Shown piece after piece: positions 62,232 to 64,000 of a stretch of 64,000 nucleotides of DNA; within the stretch, counting starts at the first letter, position 1, and each line of letters starts with the position of its first letter. The DNA lies in NCBI GenBank assembly GCA_040394475.1, contig JBEBSD010000031.1:1-64000 (forward strand), given 5' to 3'. This DNA is from JBEBSD01 sp040394475. Its GTDB lineage: Bacteria; Bacteroidota; Bacteroidia; Cytophagales; Spirosomataceae. The translations under genes were made by a program, and so were the position numbers. Below the pieces are notes generated by a model. It saw only the letters and a program-made list of their open reading frames with translations, was not told where the DNA came from and did no database searches.

Positions 62232-63104
62232 TTGGAGAAAGCCATGAAGCCTTTACTGATCGATCTGGATTATACCCTCGCTGACACGTTTATGGTGAAG
62301 GAAATGGATGTCCCTTATTTTGTCAATACGCATCATTTCCATAAGGACTACGAGATTGTTTACGTGAAGGAAGGCAGCGGGAAACGGGTGATCGGCGATC
62401 ATGTGGAAGAATTCGCCGACGGTGATCTGGTATTCGTCGGGCCCAACTTGCCGCATGTCTGGTTTAACGACAAGGAATACTACGATGGAAGCGCATCGCT
62501 GCGTGCCCGGTCAGTAGTAATTTATCTGAAACGGAACTGGCTGGAAGAGGTGGTGCTGCGGCTTCCGCAAGTGGATAAGCTGCGAAAACTGCTGGATAAG
62601 ACGGTGAGAGGGGTGAAAATAACCGGGCCGGCAAGTGACCGGATCGGGCAGATTGCTGCCGGGATTTACCGTTCGGAGGGGCTGCGGCAAACCGTTGATC
62701 TTTTTTTGATGCTGCATGAAATGTCGGAAACGCCGGATTGCAAAATACTAGCCAGTGTGGACTACCTTAATACGCATAATGAGAATGAAACGGTGCGTCT
62801 CAACAATGTATACGAGTACGTCATGCGGAATTTTTCTTCGGATATCCGGCTGACGGATGTGGCGGATGTGGCCAATATGACGCCCAATGCCTTTTGCCGG
62901 TATTTTAAAAAGCAGACACAGAAGAATTTCTCACAGTTTGTCAATGAAATCAGGGTGGGGCATGCGTGCCGGCTGCTCCGGCAAAAAGAGCTCAGCATCG
63001 CCCAGGTATGCTACGAGTCGGGTTATCAGAGCCTGACCAATTTCAACAAATTTTTCAGACGGATAGCAGGGAAAAGTCCGCTTGCCTACAGGAAGGAATT
63101 TTAG
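62232..63104 (+). CDS. AraC-family transcriptional regulator
   Basis: This 290-residue protein has an N-terminal cupin sensor (DVPYFVNTHHFHKDYEIVYVKEGSGKRVIGDHVEEFADGDLVFVGPNLPHVW, about 28-80) and a C-terminal double helix-turn-helix (IRLTDVADVANMTPNAFCRYFKKQTQ, then LSIAQVCYESGYQSLTNFNKFFRRIAGKSPLAYR, about 205-290). The first TTG/ATG choice does not matter for the domains; MEKAMKPLL or MKPLL both work. It is divergent from the fucose SusC operon and probably activates it and the symporter-lut operon in response to fucose or a derivative. The ligand is inferred from context. Confidence 0.93.
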   Translation: MEKAMKPLLIDLDYTLADTFMVKEMDVPYFVNTHHFHKDYEIVYVKEGSGKRVIGDHVEEFADGDLVFVGPNLPHVWFNDKEYYDGSASLRARSVVIYLKRNWLEEVVLRLPQVDKLRKLLDKTVRGVKITGPASDRIGQIAAGIYRSEGLRQTVDLFLMLHEMSETPDCKILASVDYLNTHNENETVRLNNVYEYVMRNFSSDIRLTDVADVANMTPNAFCRYFKKQTQKNFSQFVNEIRVGHACRLLRQKELSIAQVCYESGYQSLTNFNKFFRRIAGKSPLAYRKEF

Positions 63105-63359
63105 CCTGCCGCTGCCCGCCGGAAAGCGCGAAAACGGCAAAAGGACTGCCGGCAAATGAAACGTCTGACAGTATGCTTCCGCAACGCTGATTCCTCACAG
63201 CTGCAGAAAATGGTTTCACGCTGCCGGCCGAACGTTTTTAATTTGTAATTTGCAGTATAGCTGCTGCCCCTCGGGCTGAAGTTTGATCGTGATCGTTTAG
63301 CAGGTAGGAGTGAGCGGTAAATGGCAGGATAAACAGTATTCATCAAAAAAAGAAGCAAT

Positions 63360-63647
63360 ATGAAAAGGAGGCATTTTCGAAAGGAAGCCGCTCCGGGCGG
63401 GGAGCAGTTTCCGGGTTATCGTAAATACCCTGCAAAGGAGGATATCTATATGCGGGAAAAGCGGGTGCCATTGGATGCAGACGGATTGGAGGAAAACGTC
63501 CGGCAGCATATTCCCCCGCTGGATCAGGACCTGGATGTACCGGGAGCCGAGCTGGATGACGCCAATGAACTGATCGGCGAGGAAGACGAAGAGAACAATT
63601 ACTACAGCCTCGGCGGCGACAATCACCACGATTTGGAGGAGAATTAG
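63360..63647 (+). CDS. Small acidic conserved hypothetical protein
   Basis: This 95-residue soluble protein has a basic start (MKRRHFRKEA), a PGYRKYPAKEDIYMREKRV motif, and a very acidic second half (PPLDQDLDVPGAELDDANELIGEEDEENNYYSLGGDNHHDLEEN). I have the impression that P-x-YPAxEDIY-type proteins recur in Bacteroidota but cannot assign a function. It is likely disordered. It starts 255 nt after the regulator and is probably transcribed alone. Confidence 0.65.
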   Translation: MKRRHFRKEAAPGGEQFPGYRKYPAKEDIYMREKRVPLDADGLEENVRQHIPPLDQDLDVPGAELDDANELIGEEDEENNYYSLGGDNHHDLEEN

Positions 63648-63800
63648 CGAGGACCCGGAGGTTGCCCTTACCCGCTTATACAAAGAAACAGAAACGGTGC
63701 GCAGGCTCCTTGTTCCAGGTGAAAATAAACCCTCCGGATTGCCTTGGATTTGAGATGGGAAATGCTTATAATACCTGAATAGTTCATCTCAAAAATCCAC

Positions 63801-63860
63801 ATGGAAATGTTAACAGATAAAGTCGCCGTCGTTGTAGATGGTGGCTGCCTGGCGCAGTAG
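63801..63860 (+). pseudogene. Possible remnant of an SDR gene start
   Basis: A 19-codon frame reads MEMLTDKVAVVVDGGCLAQ then stop. DKVAVV-x-GG is the typical start of SDR dehydrogenases. It could be a deletion remnant, a short upstream peptide, or chance. It lies 22 nt before the next start codon. Confidence 0.25.
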
Positions 63861-63882
63861 TTGTTAATAAAAAGGAGAACAC

Positions 63883-64000
63883 ATGCATACAAAGAACATC
63901 GTTACGAAAGGAAAACCACTAAAAGAGGCAGAAAAGGTATTGATTATGGTGCACGGACGCGGCGCAGCCGCAGCCGATATCCTGTCGCTTTCAGATGAGC
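63883..64000 (+). CDS. Alpha/beta hydrolase (carboxylesterase/phospholipase-like), 5' part
   Basis: The first 39 codons (MHTKNIVTKGKPLKEAEKVLIMVHGRGAAAADILSLSDE) hold the strand and oxyanion turn VLIMVHGRGAAA of phospholipase/carboxylesterase-type alpha/beta hydrolases. The gene runs off the window. A clear AAGGAG lies 8 nt upstream of the ATG at 63883, unusual for a Bacteroidota gene. The catalytic Ser-Asp-His triad would lie outside. Confidence 0.7.
   Translation, partial: MHTKNIVTKGKPLKEAEKVLIMVHGRGAAAADILSLSDE

Overview
The window looks like chromosomal DNA of a Bacteroidota bacterium, probably of the order Cytophagales. This rests on four SusC/SusD pairs, FecR/ECF-sigma modules, a type IX secretion sorting domain, many Cys-lipoproteins and promoters of the TAnnTTTG type. 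The family assignment is inference. No rRNA or tRNA genes were seen.

Layout. 1-3.3 kb: two related CRISPR arrays (37-nt and 38-nt repeats) flanking a ParD/ParE-type toxin-antitoxin pair and a decayed cas4; no cas1, cas2 or effector gene is present. 3.3-6.8 kb: small orphan genes (VOC protein, lipoproteins) and a simple-repeat tract. 6.8-14.7 kb: a SusC/SusD/TlpA-like operon converging on a beta-propeller gene, a secreted four-Cys DUF6520-like peptide and a MauE-like redox membrane protein. The SusC gene changes base composition and Arg codon use inside its plug region. 15.5-24.8 kb: a type IX-secreted protein, then FecR-SusC-SusD with a convergent ECF sigma gene. 25-30 kb: lipoprotein acetolactate decarboxylase, large catalase, AI-2E-family exporter and CsbD stress protein. 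30.7-46.4 kb: LytS/LytTR two-component pair, then a polysaccharide-utilisation-like locus (ECF sigma, FecR, SusC, SusD, IPT lipoprotein, two paralogous lipoproteins of unknown family, an unknown secreted protein, a DUF1080 protein). 46.5-63.1 kb: a likely fucose locus with an operon for a sodium symporter, LutB, LutC, an SDR dehydrogenase and LutA, an alpha/alpha-barrel lipoprotein, a GH95 fucosidase with its SusC/SusD, and a divergent AraC regulator. 63.3-64 kb: a small acidic protein and the start of an alpha/beta hydrolase.

How parts work together. In the fucose locus, GH95 would release L-fucose (or L-galactose), SusC/SusD would import the glycan, and the symporter, SDR and LutABC could take the sugar through L-lactate to pyruvate. 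A 31-bp motif made of two T-rich half-sites 21 bp apart lies upstream of both minus-strand operons at the same distance from a TAnnTTTG promoter element (28 nt) and from the start codon (96-97 nt). A third copy lies in front of the AraC gene. This ties two operons 10 kb apart into one predicted AraC regulon.

Repeats unlike ordinary coding DNA recur between genes: GCCGAAAGC/GCTGATAGC-type tracts just upstream of several start codons, a 0.57-kb minisatellite at 41.5-42.1 kb, and an 86-bp element present twice (25.9 and 52.4 kb).
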